Below are positions 1 through 7,520 of a DNA stretch of 64,000 bases, piece after piece. Both the position numbers and the translations under genes were made by a program. The notes under the pieces are model-generated. The model had not been told where the DNA came from, did no database searches, and worked only from the letters and a program-made list of their open reading frames with translations. Numbering within the stretch: the first letter of the stretch is position 1; each line of letters opens with the position of its first letter. Origin of the DNA: Clostridiaceae bacterium (lineage in GTDB: Bacteria; Bacillota; Clostridia; Clostridiales; Clostridiaceae). The stretch is from positions 1,426,001-1,490,000 of the forward strand of contig CABIZX010000001.1 in NCBI GenBank assembly GCA_902363375.1, given 5' to 3'.

Positions 1-1734
1 TTCACAACTTTCAAGCAGCTCTTCAAGTTTTCCTGCTCCAACAATTTTTCCTTTCTTCATAACTAAAACTTTATCTGCATTTTTTAATGCTATATGCCTA
101 TTAGAAACTACTATAGCAGTTATATTCTTTCTTTGAAACATTCTATCCCAAAGCTCTATTTCCGTTTCTATATCTAAAGCACTAGATATATCATCAAAAA
201 TATATAAATCAGATTTTCTTGCAAACATCCTTGCTACAGCAACTCTTTGCCTTTGACCTCCAGAAAGCTTAACGCCTTTAGAACCTATTACAGTATTAAT
301 ATCATCCTTAAAATTGCTAATATCTCTATCTAATACCGCAGAATATATAGCTTGATTTAAGTTTTCTCTATCATCTTTTAAGCCTAGTAGAACATTATTT
401 TTGATAGTATCACTAAATAGGTTTGGATTTTGAGATGTATAGGCTACCATTGGAGGAATAAATAATTCACTATTTTTCTTAACTTCTTCATTGTTACAAT
501 AAATTTCTCCATAACCTGTAGGAATTATGCCTAAAATTGCCTTGATAAGAGTTGTTTTTCCAGAGCCGATTCTTCCTGTAATAACTATAGTCTCACCTTT
601 ATTTATCTTGAAATTTACATCTTTTATACCATTAATTTCATTATACAGATAAGTTAAATTTTTAACTTCTAAAGATTCTAATTTTTTATGATTCTCCTTA
701 ATATCTTCCTCAGATAACTCACCATTTAAATGTAATGAGTTATGTGCTAAAAGCTCCTTTTCCATATTTTCATCTAGTAACTTAATCATTCTTTTAAAAG
801 CAATTCCACCCTGCTCATATCTAGCAAAAATTTCTCCAAGGAAGCCAGCAAAATCAGCTACAAAAGGAAGATAATACACAAATAATGAAAAATCTCCTAC
901 AGAAAAACTTCCTTCTAGCATGTACCTTCCTGTTAATAGCAATATGAATCCAGTGCCAATAGTTACAGCATTTTCATATATTGCATCCATAATATTAACA
1001 AAAACCTTATCTCTTACCATATACTTCATTCTTTTTTCGTTAAGGTTATTTAGGTTATTAACAATATATTCTTCGCTTCCTGATATTTTAATAGCCTGTA
1101 TCCCATTAAAAATTTCCCCTATTGCTCCAGATACATCACCTGTTGCTTCCCTTGCATTAGTTCTATATTTGGAGATGTATTTCATAGCTTTTTGTGATAA
1201 TACTATTACTACAACTAACGGAGCAAAAATAAACAATGTCACCTTTACATTTATAGCTAGTAAAATAATTAGTGCACCTAAAGCAAATAATCCATCTCCA
1301 ATTATGTCTAATGTAAAACTTATAACATCTTCAATCTCCCCTATATCATCTCTAAAGCAGTTCATAGATTCTCCCAAGGAAGTCTTATTTTCAATTAATG
1401 GATTATCAATAATACATTCTAATAGATTTCTTCTAAGTAATGCACTCATAGAAAATCTGTGGTTGACATCTACTCTTCCTCCAGCTGCTATAATAACTCC
1501 CCTGGTTAATGCAACTACTATAATCAAAGCCATAAGACCCAGAATTTCATTATTTATCTTTCCATTACTCTCTAGTACTTCAAAAAATCTCTTAGTAATT
1601 ATCCCAGGTATAAGTGGAAACATATGAATTAATACCCATAAAACACAGTTAAGTAAATAATACCATGGTCTGTACATTATCATTCTACCTATATACTTAA
1701 GCACTGGAGTTTTCTCTTTTTTATCTTTTATCAT
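1..1734 (-). CDS. ABC exporter subunit, membrane domain plus ATPase (3' end outside window)
   Basis: This is a half-size ABC exporter whose C-terminus runs off the window's left edge; 578 codons are present. The N-terminal half is a six-helix membrane domain and the C-terminal half an ATPase. Visible motifs are Walker A GRIGSGKT, signature LSGGQRQRV and a Walker B followed by FDDISSALD. The catalytic glutamate is replaced by aspartate, as is usual in the degenerate ATPase of heterodimeric exporters (TmrA, BmrC type). The ATG overlaps the stop of the preceding exporter gene by ATGA, so the two are translationally coupled and very likely form one heterodimer. The substrate is unknown; acetyltransferases and a methyltransferase in the same operon suggest export of a toxic or modified small molecule. 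Confidence 0.9.
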   Translation of the reverse strand, partial: MIKDKKEKTPVLKYIGRMIMYRPWYYLLNCVLWVLIHMFPLIPGIITKRFFEVLESNGKINNEILGLMALIIVVALTRGVIIAAGGRVDVNHRFSMSALLRRNLLECIIDNPLIENKTSLGESMNCFRDDIGEIEDVISFTLDIIGDGLFALGALIILLAINVKVTLFIFAPLVVVIVLSQKAMKYISKYRTNAREATGDVSGAIGEIFNGIQAIKISGSEEYIVNNLNNLNEKRMKYMVRDKVFVNIMDAIYENAVTIGTGFILLLTGRYMLEGSFSVGDFSLFVYYLPFVADFAGFLGEIFARYEQGGIAFKRMIKLLDENMEKELLAHNSLHLNGELSEEDIKENHKKLESLEVKNLTYLYNEINGIKDVNFKINKGETIVITGRIGSGKTTLIKAILGIIPTGYGEIYCNNEEVKKNSELFIPPMVAYTSQNPNLFSDTIKNNVLLGLKDDRENLNQAIYSAVLDRDISNFKDDINTVIGSKGVKLSGGQRQRVAVARMFARKSDLYIFDDISSALDIETEIELWDRMFQRKNITAIVVSNRHIALKNADKVLVMKKGKIVGAGKLEELLESCE

Positions 1735-3476
1735 ACTAACACCTCCTCCAATCCTTTTTGTAGTAGGTTATAAAATTTTGAGTTTTTATCCCTACCTAAA
1801 TCTTTTCTATTTCCATACTCCAAAACTTTTCCCTCTTCTAAAATCAAGATATTATCAGCTTTACTCACAGTACCAAGCCTATGAGCTATAATTATACAGG
1901 TTCTGTCCTGTAATAATTTATTTAAAGCTTTATCTACAACCCCTTCAGTTATAGGATCAAGTTTTGAAGTCGCTTCATCTAAAATTACTAATTTAGGATT
2001 CTTAAGGAAAACTCTTACAAAGGCTAAAAGCTGAGCTTCTCCAGAAGATAATCCGCTACCCCCATTATCTAAAATAGTATCCAATCCTTTAGGTAGATTA
2101 TTAATCCAATTAGTTAGACCTACATCTTCAATAATTTTAAGTATTGTACTATCATTAATATTAGGATTAAATAGTGTAAGATTTTCTCTAACTGTTGCAT
2201 GAAAAATTTGTACCTCTTGAGTAACGTAACTTATATTTTCCATCAAGCTTTCCTTAGTCAAAGCTTTTAAATCTTCCCCAATAAACTTGATATCTCCACT
2301 ACATGTATCATATAATCTTACAATTAGCCTTGCCAGAGTGGTTTTACCACTTCCAGTGTGCCCTAAGACACCCAAAACTGAATTTTTTTCTATTTTAATA
2401 TTTATATTTTTTAGTACTGATTCTCCATCCTCATAATTAAATGAGACATTGTCTAAGCTTACATCAATAGAATATTTATTATCTAAACTTATATTCCCAT
2501 ATTCTATAGTACTTCTGATTTGCAAAAGCTCTTTTACACGCTTAATACTAGCTTCTGCTTTTTGCAGTCTCTGTATTTGTGATCTTATTTCTTCCAAAGG
2601 ACCAATCATAAGCTCCACATAATAAAATATTAGATATACAGTTCCAAAGCTTATTAAAGAATTTCCATATAGATATGCTGAAAGTATTAATGCTGCAGCA
2701 TTTCCTAATGCGAAAACAATAATATTAACTATCCACATATAATAATGTCCTAAAGATGCCTTTACTTCTATAGGGAGCATCTTTCTATATAACCTATATA
2801 AACTATTCATAGTGTAATTTTTAGCCCCACAAGTGCTTATATCCTCTACACTTGTAATTTGCTCCCCTAAAAATCCATATAACTGAGCGCTATACTCTCT
2901 TGATTTCTCCCAATACTTTACTGATTTTTTTTCTATATATTTCATAGCTATCATATCTAAAATAGCAATTAAAGTTAATGTTAATCCAATTCTCCAATCT
3001 TCCCTATAAAGCAGAAAAATTATTCCTATCAAAAGTCCTAAATTAGATAGTAATTGTAACATAAAAGTAGAGAAAAAACTGAATAGTGCATTTACATCTC
3101 CATCAACTCTTTCAAGCATTTCTCCTGATTGATGTGACTTATGAAAACTCATATCTAGATTTACACAATGTTTTATTAAATCACTTCTTAATCCATTAGT
3201 TGCTATCCATCCAACCTTCTCACTGATATAAGTAGATATAATTTTAAATATTTGCCTTATAACTCCAAAACCTATAAATAATAGTGCAGCCATCAATAGA
3301 TTTTCAATTTATTCGTTTTGTGTTGCAGCGTCAATGTAATATCTCAATATTTGTGGGTTTGCAAGCTGTATCACTAAGTTCATAATTAATATTAAAAATA
3401 ATAAAATTACCATAAACTTTTGTTTTCTTAAATATTTATATAGTAATTTAAGGTAATCTTTTAACGGTAACTTCAC
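1731..3476 (-). pseudogene. ABC exporter partner subunit, interrupted by an in-frame TAA
   Basis: This is the second half-exporter of the pair. The full reading frame starts at a GTG (3474-3476) eight bases after AAGGAG, and encodes a first helix (MVILLFLILIMNLVIQLANP) before an in-frame TAA at 3309-3311 (codon 56). The frame is otherwise open to 1731 with intact motifs: Walker A GHTGSGKT, a variant signature LSSGE and Walker B LVILDEATSKLD with the catalytic glutamate. This ATPase would therefore supply the competent Walker B site of the heterodimer. Restart at TTG 3296 or ATG 3293 would yield about 520 residues lacking helix 1. The interruption could be a recent nonsense mutation, a sequencing error or a readthrough site; a single base explains it. 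Confidence 0.8.
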
Positions 3477-3496
3477 AATCACCACTCCTTCAATTA

Positions 3497-3543
3497 ATTA
3501 TGATGTTCTAAACTTATTTTAAACAAATTTAGAACATCATAAT
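3497..3543. repeat. 16-bp perfect inverted repeat between methyltransferase and exporter genes
   Basis: Arms ATTATGATGTTCTAAA (3497-3512) and its exact complement (3528-3543) enclose a 15-base loop. It sits between the methyltransferase stop and the exporter ribosome binding site. No T-tract follows on the minus strand, so it is not a classic terminator; it may be an mRNA processing or stabilising hairpin, or a protein-binding dyad. Confidence 0.6.
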
Positions 3544-3545
3544 AT

Positions 3546-4214
3546 TTACCTAACTTGATAAATTAAGTGCTCCCCTTCTTTAAAAATGAGGTTAAAACTT
3601 TTAAATCCAACTTCTTTAAACAATCTTTTTTGTGTAGTTAAAGCGAAAGGAATATCTATATGATAAAGTTTAATTTTTTCACTGCCTTGTGCCATTAATA
3701 ACTCAACTCGTTGTTTAAACCACTTTTTCTCATAGTATTTACTTACTACGTAATCACCTTCTATATAACTTCCATTCTCTTTTAATGCCAATTTTATTTT
3801 CTTGTAGATATCTATTTTTTCATCATATAAGAAGTGATGCATAGTCATTACTCCAATCACATAATCATACTTATTTATTCCTAGCTCTTCTTCTACATAA
3901 GATGAAACAACTATATTGATTTGATTTAATTTATCTTTATATTTTTCTTTAAGAATTTTTAACATTTTTTCTGATAAGTCAATACAAGTTATTCTAGCGT
4001 TAGGTGCCTTTTTAAATATCTCTTCCAGCTCAAGGCCTGTACCACATCCTAAATCAAGAATTTCAATAATAGCTTCAGTGTATTCTATCGTAGATGAAAC
4101 TAACTTATAATATTCTTCAAAGGAATTTATGGCGTCTTCCATATGCTTTTCATAACCTTCTGCTCTTACATTGAAAAAGCTACCCATTTCTTCTATTTCA
4201 TAATTTTCACTCAT
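3546..4214 (-). CDS. class I SAM-dependent methyltransferase
   Basis: This 222-residue protein has a Rossmann-type methyltransferase fold. Motif I is ILDLGCGTGLELEEI (residues about 52-66), and an acidic residue ends beta-2 in ITCIDLSEKM. A YDYVIGVMTMHHF segment corresponds to motif IV. The substrate cannot be read from sequence; family members methylate small molecules. The start is supported by a purine-rich GCAGGTGATAAA upstream. Four bases separate it from the upstream acetyltransferase gene, placing it inside the GNAT/ABC operon, so a role in modifying a toxic compound is plausible but inferred. Confidence 0.85.
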   Translation of the reverse strand: MSENYEIEEMGSFFNVRAEGYEKHMEDAINSFEEYYKLVSSTIEYTEAIIEILDLGCGTGLELEEIFKKAPNARITCIDLSEKMLKILKEKYKDKLNQINIVVSSYVEEELGINKYDYVIGVMTMHHFLYDEKIDIYKKIKLALKENGSYIEGDYVVSKYYEKKWFKQRVELLMAQGSEKIKLYHIDIPFALTTQKRLFKEVGFKSFNLIFKEGEHLIYQVR

Positions 4215-4218
4215 TTTA

Positions 4219-5151
4219 TCACCTGCTCTCTAATTGATTTAACTTCATCTGTGTCAACTCAAGCCCCTTTAAAAATCCTATGTTATCATAAACCTGCTCA
4301 GCTTCATTTCCTATATCTACATACAATCTCACTACAGGGTATTCTTTTTTTAGAATAGTTAGTGCATTTTTAAGCATTTTTGTTCCTATACCTCTCCCTT
4401 CATAATTTGGCTTAACGGCAATCTGAGATATTAAAGGCCATTCCTGCCAAATGGATACATAACAAATTCCAACTAGTTCATTAGTATTCCCATCATATAC
4501 AAGGGTAGAGGCCTTATTTAAGATATCTTCATTTAAATAATCATCAAAATATTCTTTTACCCACTCCGTATATTCATCTAAACTATAACTGCTATAAAGA
4601 TTCACATTACTTTCAAAAGCCTCATGAAGTAACTTTCCTATTTCTACTTGATTTTCTCTTTTAGGTAAGTCCACATAAAACTCATCTCCCCAAGTAATCT
4701 TAAACTCTTCTGTTGGTCTTATCATCCATCTACCACTTTCTACCTTTTTAAAGCCTATTTTTTCATAATTTTCAATCAAAGACGGTTGTACCATATCAGC
4801 AACTATATCCTTTGTAGGATCTGACCAAAATATCAAAATTTCTTTAAGTCTTTCTAGTATTAAATCTACATTTGAATAGGGTGGTATAACAAATAATTCT
4901 GCTATATTATTAGGTTCTATAAATGCTCCACCAATTTTCTTTTCATCCTTAACAATCCAAAAACACTCATCCTCATCATCAACTACAGTTCTCATTATGT
5001 CATAACTTTTCTTAAAGAAACCGTTAGTAGTATTCATCTGAGAGTAGACTGTATAATAATCTGTAAACTCTTCAATATTAGCTCTCTCCAATCTATAATT
5101 ATCTCTTAAATTATAGATTATTATATCCTTTGACCACTCTATAAACTTCAT
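4219..5151 (-). CDS. GNAT-family acetyltransferase with two GNAT-like halves
   Basis: This 310-residue protein ends in a clear GNAT domain: motif A is QIAVKPNYEGRGIGTKML (about residues 243-260), carrying the RGIG pyrophosphate loop for acetyl-CoA, followed by the YVDIGNEAEQVYDNIGF motif B region. The N-terminal half (residues about 25-150) looks like a divergent, probably non-catalytic GNAT fold. It would transfer an acetyl group to an amine of unknown identity. A strong AAAGGAGG precedes the ATG, and a tiny ORF with its own perfect Shine-Dalgarno sequence lies just upstream (5170-5205). It is in the middle of the GNAT-methyltransferase-exporter operon. Confidence 0.85.
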   Translation of the reverse strand: MKFIEWSKDIIIYNLRDNYRLERANIEEFTDYYTVYSQMNTTNGFFKKSYDIMRTVVDDEDECFWIVKDEKKIGGAFIEPNNIAELFVIPPYSNVDLILERLKEILIFWSDPTKDIVADMVQPSLIENYEKIGFKKVESGRWMIRPTEEFKITWGDEFYVDLPKRENQVEIGKLLHEAFESNVNLYSSYSLDEYTEWVKEYFDDYLNEDILNKASTLVYDGNTNELVGICYVSIWQEWPLISQIAVKPNYEGRGIGTKMLKNALTILKKEYPVVRLYVDIGNEAEQVYDNIGFLKGLELTQMKLNQLESR

Positions 5152-5169
5152 AAATTATTTCCTCCTTTA

Positions 5170-5205
5170 CTAATTTAAAAACATTGCCTTATTATTAGGT
5201 GTCAT
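5170..5205 (-). CDS. possible 11-residue leader peptide
   Basis: A consensus AGGAGGTGA (about 5212-5220) stands a few bases before ATG 5203-5205, which opens MTPNNKAMFLN and a TAG. The stop lies 18 bases before the acetyltransferase ATG. Short ORFs so placed often control translation of resistance genes by ribosome stalling, but no stalling motif is recognised, so the function is inferred. Confidence 0.4.
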   Translation of the reverse strand: MTPNNKAMFLN

Positions 5206-5260
5206 ATAAATTCACCTCCTTAAGTGATACTTTAAATCTATGATTTGGTTATTTTGACTT

Positions 5261-5287
5261 ACTTCTCTCAACAAAGTGAAGAGAAGT
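5261..5287 (-). promoter_or_regulatory. hairpin in the leader of the double-GNAT gene
   Basis: ACTTCTCT (5261-5268) and AGAGAAGT (5280-5287) form an 8-bp stem with an 11-base loop, between the upstream GNAT gene stop and the leader ORF. There is no T-tract, so it is more likely a regulatory or stabilising stem than a terminator. Confidence 0.35.
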
Positions 5288-5327
5288 TTACTTTAAAATT
5301 ATTGGTCCAGCAAACTTAATTCTTCTA

Positions 5328-5867
5328 CTATTTATAAGATTTAATATCCATTACTATAAATTTAAATTCTTCATCTTCTATATACTCATCACACTTTTTA
5401 AATCCTAATTTATTAAATAGAGCTAGTGAAGGCTTATTGTTTTCTTCAATTTCTACATATATTCTGTTAATATCCATGTTGTTGAATATATATTCTATTG
5501 CTATATTTATAGAGTTATATGCTAATCCCTTTCTCCAATACCTTTTATCCCCTATAGTAACTCCCATTTCCCCTTGCTTTTCTACTGTGTCTATACTAAA
5601 GAAATTAACAAATCCTATAAAGTTTTCTTCACTGTCAGTAATTATGAAATACTTATACATCCTATCTTCTTTATTATCATTAATTACGTTTCTTTCAAAG
5701 TTATTGCAATAAATTCTGCATTCTTGAATTAACTCCTTACTATTGCTTGGTATTGGTCTTGGATCATACTTATTAATTTCCTTATCAATTCTACAAGAAA
5801 ATAAGCTAATTATATCTCCTTGTTCTATATCTCTTATCTTAATCTTCCCATCTTCATGATAAATCAC
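5328..5867 (-). CDS. GNAT-family acetyltransferase, RimJ/RimL-like
   Basis: This 179-residue protein resembles the RimJ/RimL/SpeG branch. Residues about 100-160 contain GDKRYWRKGLAYNS, the acetyl-CoA loop, and NKPSLALFNKLGFKK, the typical end of the fold. The start is a GTG preceded by AGGAGG in good position. Members acetylate N-termini, polyamines or small amines; the substrate here is unknown. It is the second acetyltransferase of the operon, just after a 56-residue basic ORF. Confidence 0.85.
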   Translation of the reverse strand: MIYHEDGKIKIRDIEQGDIISLFSCRIDKEINKYDPRPIPSNSKELIQECRIYCNNFERNVINDNKEDRMYKYFIITDSEENFIGFVNFFSIDTVEKQGEMGVTIGDKRYWRKGLAYNSINIAIEYIFNNMDINRIYVEIEENNKPSLALFNKLGFKKCDEYIEDEEFKFIVMDIKSYK

Positions 5868-5916
5868 TATAAAATTCCTCCTGTTTCTCTAATAGATTTT
5901 AAAGCTATACTTGGCA

Positions 5917-6087
5917 TCACCGATGACGCTCTGCAGTAAAAACTTTGAATCTAACCGCATTGTATATAGCTTCATTTTGTGATTTGTTAAATATTGTTGT
6001 AACTCTTGACTTTTTATGGCCTAATACTTCTTTAAATTCTTTTATTTCCCTAAGTTGTTTCATATCTTTATTTTTATTAGATTTCAT
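5917..6087 (-). CDS. 56-residue basic hypothetical protein
   Basis: A short ORF runs from ATG 6085-6087 to TGA 5917-5919, preceded by AAGGGAGAG at correct spacing. The product is lysine- and arginine-rich, starting MKSNKNKDMKQLREIKEFKE and ending TAERHR, with a likely amphipathic helix at residues 8-22. It has no membrane segment or cysteines and is not a family I recognise. It lies between two acetyltransferase genes in the same direction. It may be a real small basic protein or the remnant of a longer gene. Confidence 0.55.
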   Translation of the reverse strand: MKSNKNKDMKQLREIKEFKEVLGHKKSRVTTIFNKSQNEAIYNAVRFKVFTAERHR

Positions 6088-6153
6088 TTTGTATTTCTCT
6101 CCCTTATTGATTAAATTTTTCTTTCTATTTTTAACTTTATGATTATTAATTTC

Positions 6154-6630
6154 TCAATACAATTTTTTTATCATTTTAATAAATTCATATTTCTCTTTAT
6201 TTATGGTTTCAATATACCTATTAGACTCTTTAAATCCAATTTTTTCATATACCTTTATAGCCCTTTTATTAAATGCAGCTACAGATAGAGTTATATATTT
6301 ACCTATGAAGTTAAACTTTCTTATTCCAAAATTGATACCTTCTACTACGAAATCATATCCTATCCCCTTTCCTGTAAAATCTGGCCTTAAGCCTAACCCA
6401 ATATTAACCTCATTATTGCTAAATTCAAATGAAAACATTCCTATAACTTCTTTTATCTCATTCAAAACAACATAGTGATTTTCCCAATGATTACTCTTTA
6501 TTTGTTCTAAAAACTCTTCTAAATCTTCTTTATCAAAATCCATATCATAAAAAGAATACTCACCTTCATAATGCCAATTTAAAATTTCTTTAGCATAATC
6601 ACTATTTGTATTTATAAATTCAAATTTCAT
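6154..6630 (-). CDS. GNAT-family acetyltransferase
   Basis: This 158-residue single-domain acetyltransferase has motif A LGLRPDFTGKGIGYDFV (about residues 77-93), with the GKGIG acetyl-CoA loop, and the usual AFNKRAIKVYEKIGFKE close. AGGGAGGTGAAAAA before the ATG is a strong ribosome binding site. It is the first large gene of the GNAT/methyltransferase/ABC operon and follows a long structured leader holding a terminator and tiny ORFs, so it is probably regulated by attenuation. The substrate is unknown. Confidence 0.87.
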   Translation of the reverse strand: MKFEFINTNSDYAKEILNWHYEGEYSFYDMDFDKEDLEEFLEQIKSNHWENHYVVLNEIKEVIGMFSFEFSNNEVNIGLGLRPDFTGKGIGYDFVVEGINFGIRKFNFIGKYITLSVAAFNKRAIKVYEKIGFKESNRYIETINKEKYEFIKMIKKLY

Positions 6631-6685
6631 TTTTTCACCTCCCTAAGCTATGATCAAAACCTCTAATTTGCTTCTTTGCGCAAAT

Positions 6686-6706
6686 CTAAATGAACTTTTT
6701 ATTCAT
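6686..6706 (-). CDS. possible 6-residue leader peptide before first GNAT
   Basis: AAGGAGGTGA, a near-perfect Shine-Dalgarno sequence, precedes ATG AAT AAA AAG TTC ATT TAG (MNKKFI), 55 bases upstream of the acetyltransferase start. So strong a binding site for so short an ORF suggests translational control of the gene behind it. Confidence 0.4.
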   Translation of the reverse strand: MNKKFI

Positions 6707-6878
6707 TTCTTTAATTTCACCTCCTTAATAATTAGGTTTTTAAGCTTTGCCACTTATTAATAAACAGGGTTCTTTGCTTTAGAGGTGATTTTTACTTCCT
6801 CTGAAGCTTACTAACAGAATTCCTAGAACTATCTTTTTTAAACTACTGTTCTTTAGAATACCTTGTGTTTTTGAGCAA

Positions 6879-6916
6879 AGAAAAAAGCTATAAGAAAGAA
6901 TATCTTTCTTATAGCT
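6879..6916 (-). terminator. terminator/attenuator in the GNAT operon leader
   Basis: AGCTATAAGAAAGA (6886-6899) pairs perfectly with 6903-6916 around a three-base loop; on the minus strand the stem is followed by TTTTTTCTTT. It lies 250 nt before the first acetyltransferase and downstream of two promoter-like elements, so it is well placed as an attenuator. Confidence 0.75.
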
Positions 6917-7121
6917 AAACCTAACGCTTTATTTTACTTAGGCAATATTCTAAATCTTTGATTTAATAAATATCACCTACTTCCTCAGTATATATGAGAA
7001 AAGTTTTATATTAACATACATTCCATGAACAGAAAAGTACAGTAAATAATTAAGTATCCTTCATACTTAATCAATTTATAGGTTCCTCTACAAATCCATA
7101 AAATATATATTAAATTGCATT

Positions 7122-7152
7122 ATTATAAACTTGTGCCACCTTTTTATGTCAA
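7122..7152 (-). promoter_or_regulatory. candidate promoter in the GNAT leader
   Basis: The minus strand carries a perfect TTGACA (7147-7152) and a perfect TATAAT (7122-7127), separated by 19 bases, slightly longer than ideal. It would start transcripts just upstream of the attenuator. Confidence 0.5.
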
Positions 7153-7419
7153 TGAATTTTTCATAACATTTCAGAACAAAGGTAACTATGACCTATCCTT
7201 TAAGAATAGTCCTATTAAAAGTTTCACCTTTTTAATATTTATATCTTAAGTTAAGTCTCGCATAATAATTAAGTAAAATTTAGAAATAGCTCAATAAGAT
7301 TGATTTCATTTCAATTGTTTTAAAAAGAAGCATCACAAAGAATCCTATAGAAGTACTATAGATTATCAACGTAAATAGATCCTTTTTAAATTAAATATTC
7401 TCTTTTACTGAAAATTTAA

Positions 7420-7443
7420 TTAACAATTGATTCTAATCATCAT
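7420..7443 (-). CDS. possible 7-residue leader peptide
   Basis: AGGAAGGAG precedes ATG ATG ATT AGA ATC AAT TGT TAA (MMIRINC), about 40 nt after a promoter-like TTGACT...TAAATT pair (7481-7509). Size, position and strong binding site resemble inducible-resistance leader ORFs. No known arrest motif is recognised. Confidence 0.35.
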   Translation of the reverse strand: MMIRINC

Positions 7444-7520
7444 CTCATTGTCTCCTTCCTAAATTTAAAATTATAAGTATAATTTACCATAGAAAAAATA
7501 TACAGTCAATATATTTTTTT

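Larger units (their letters stand above)
6631..7520 (-). other. 890-nt leader and control region of the GNAT operon
   Basis: Read on the minus strand this gap contains a candidate promoter near 7481-7509, a seven-residue ORF at 7420-7443, a second promoter-like pair at 7122-7152, a 14-bp terminator hairpin at 6879-6916, and a six-residue ORF at 6686-6706 just before the first acetyltransferase. An alternative pairing is possible between TTTAGAATA (about 6946-6954) and TATTCTAAA (about 6853-6861), on either side of the terminator. No longer protein gene is visible. Confidence 0.6.

Noticed and set aside
920-1627. Plus-strand open frame of 235 codons opposite the exporter gene
   Set aside because: It is the complement of a well-supported ABC exporter and has no ribosome binding site or recognisable domain.
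7110-7160. GGTGGCAC in the GNAT leader as a T-box motif
   Set aside because: The conserved T-box sequence and specifier stem are absent; the bases fall inside a promoter spacer.
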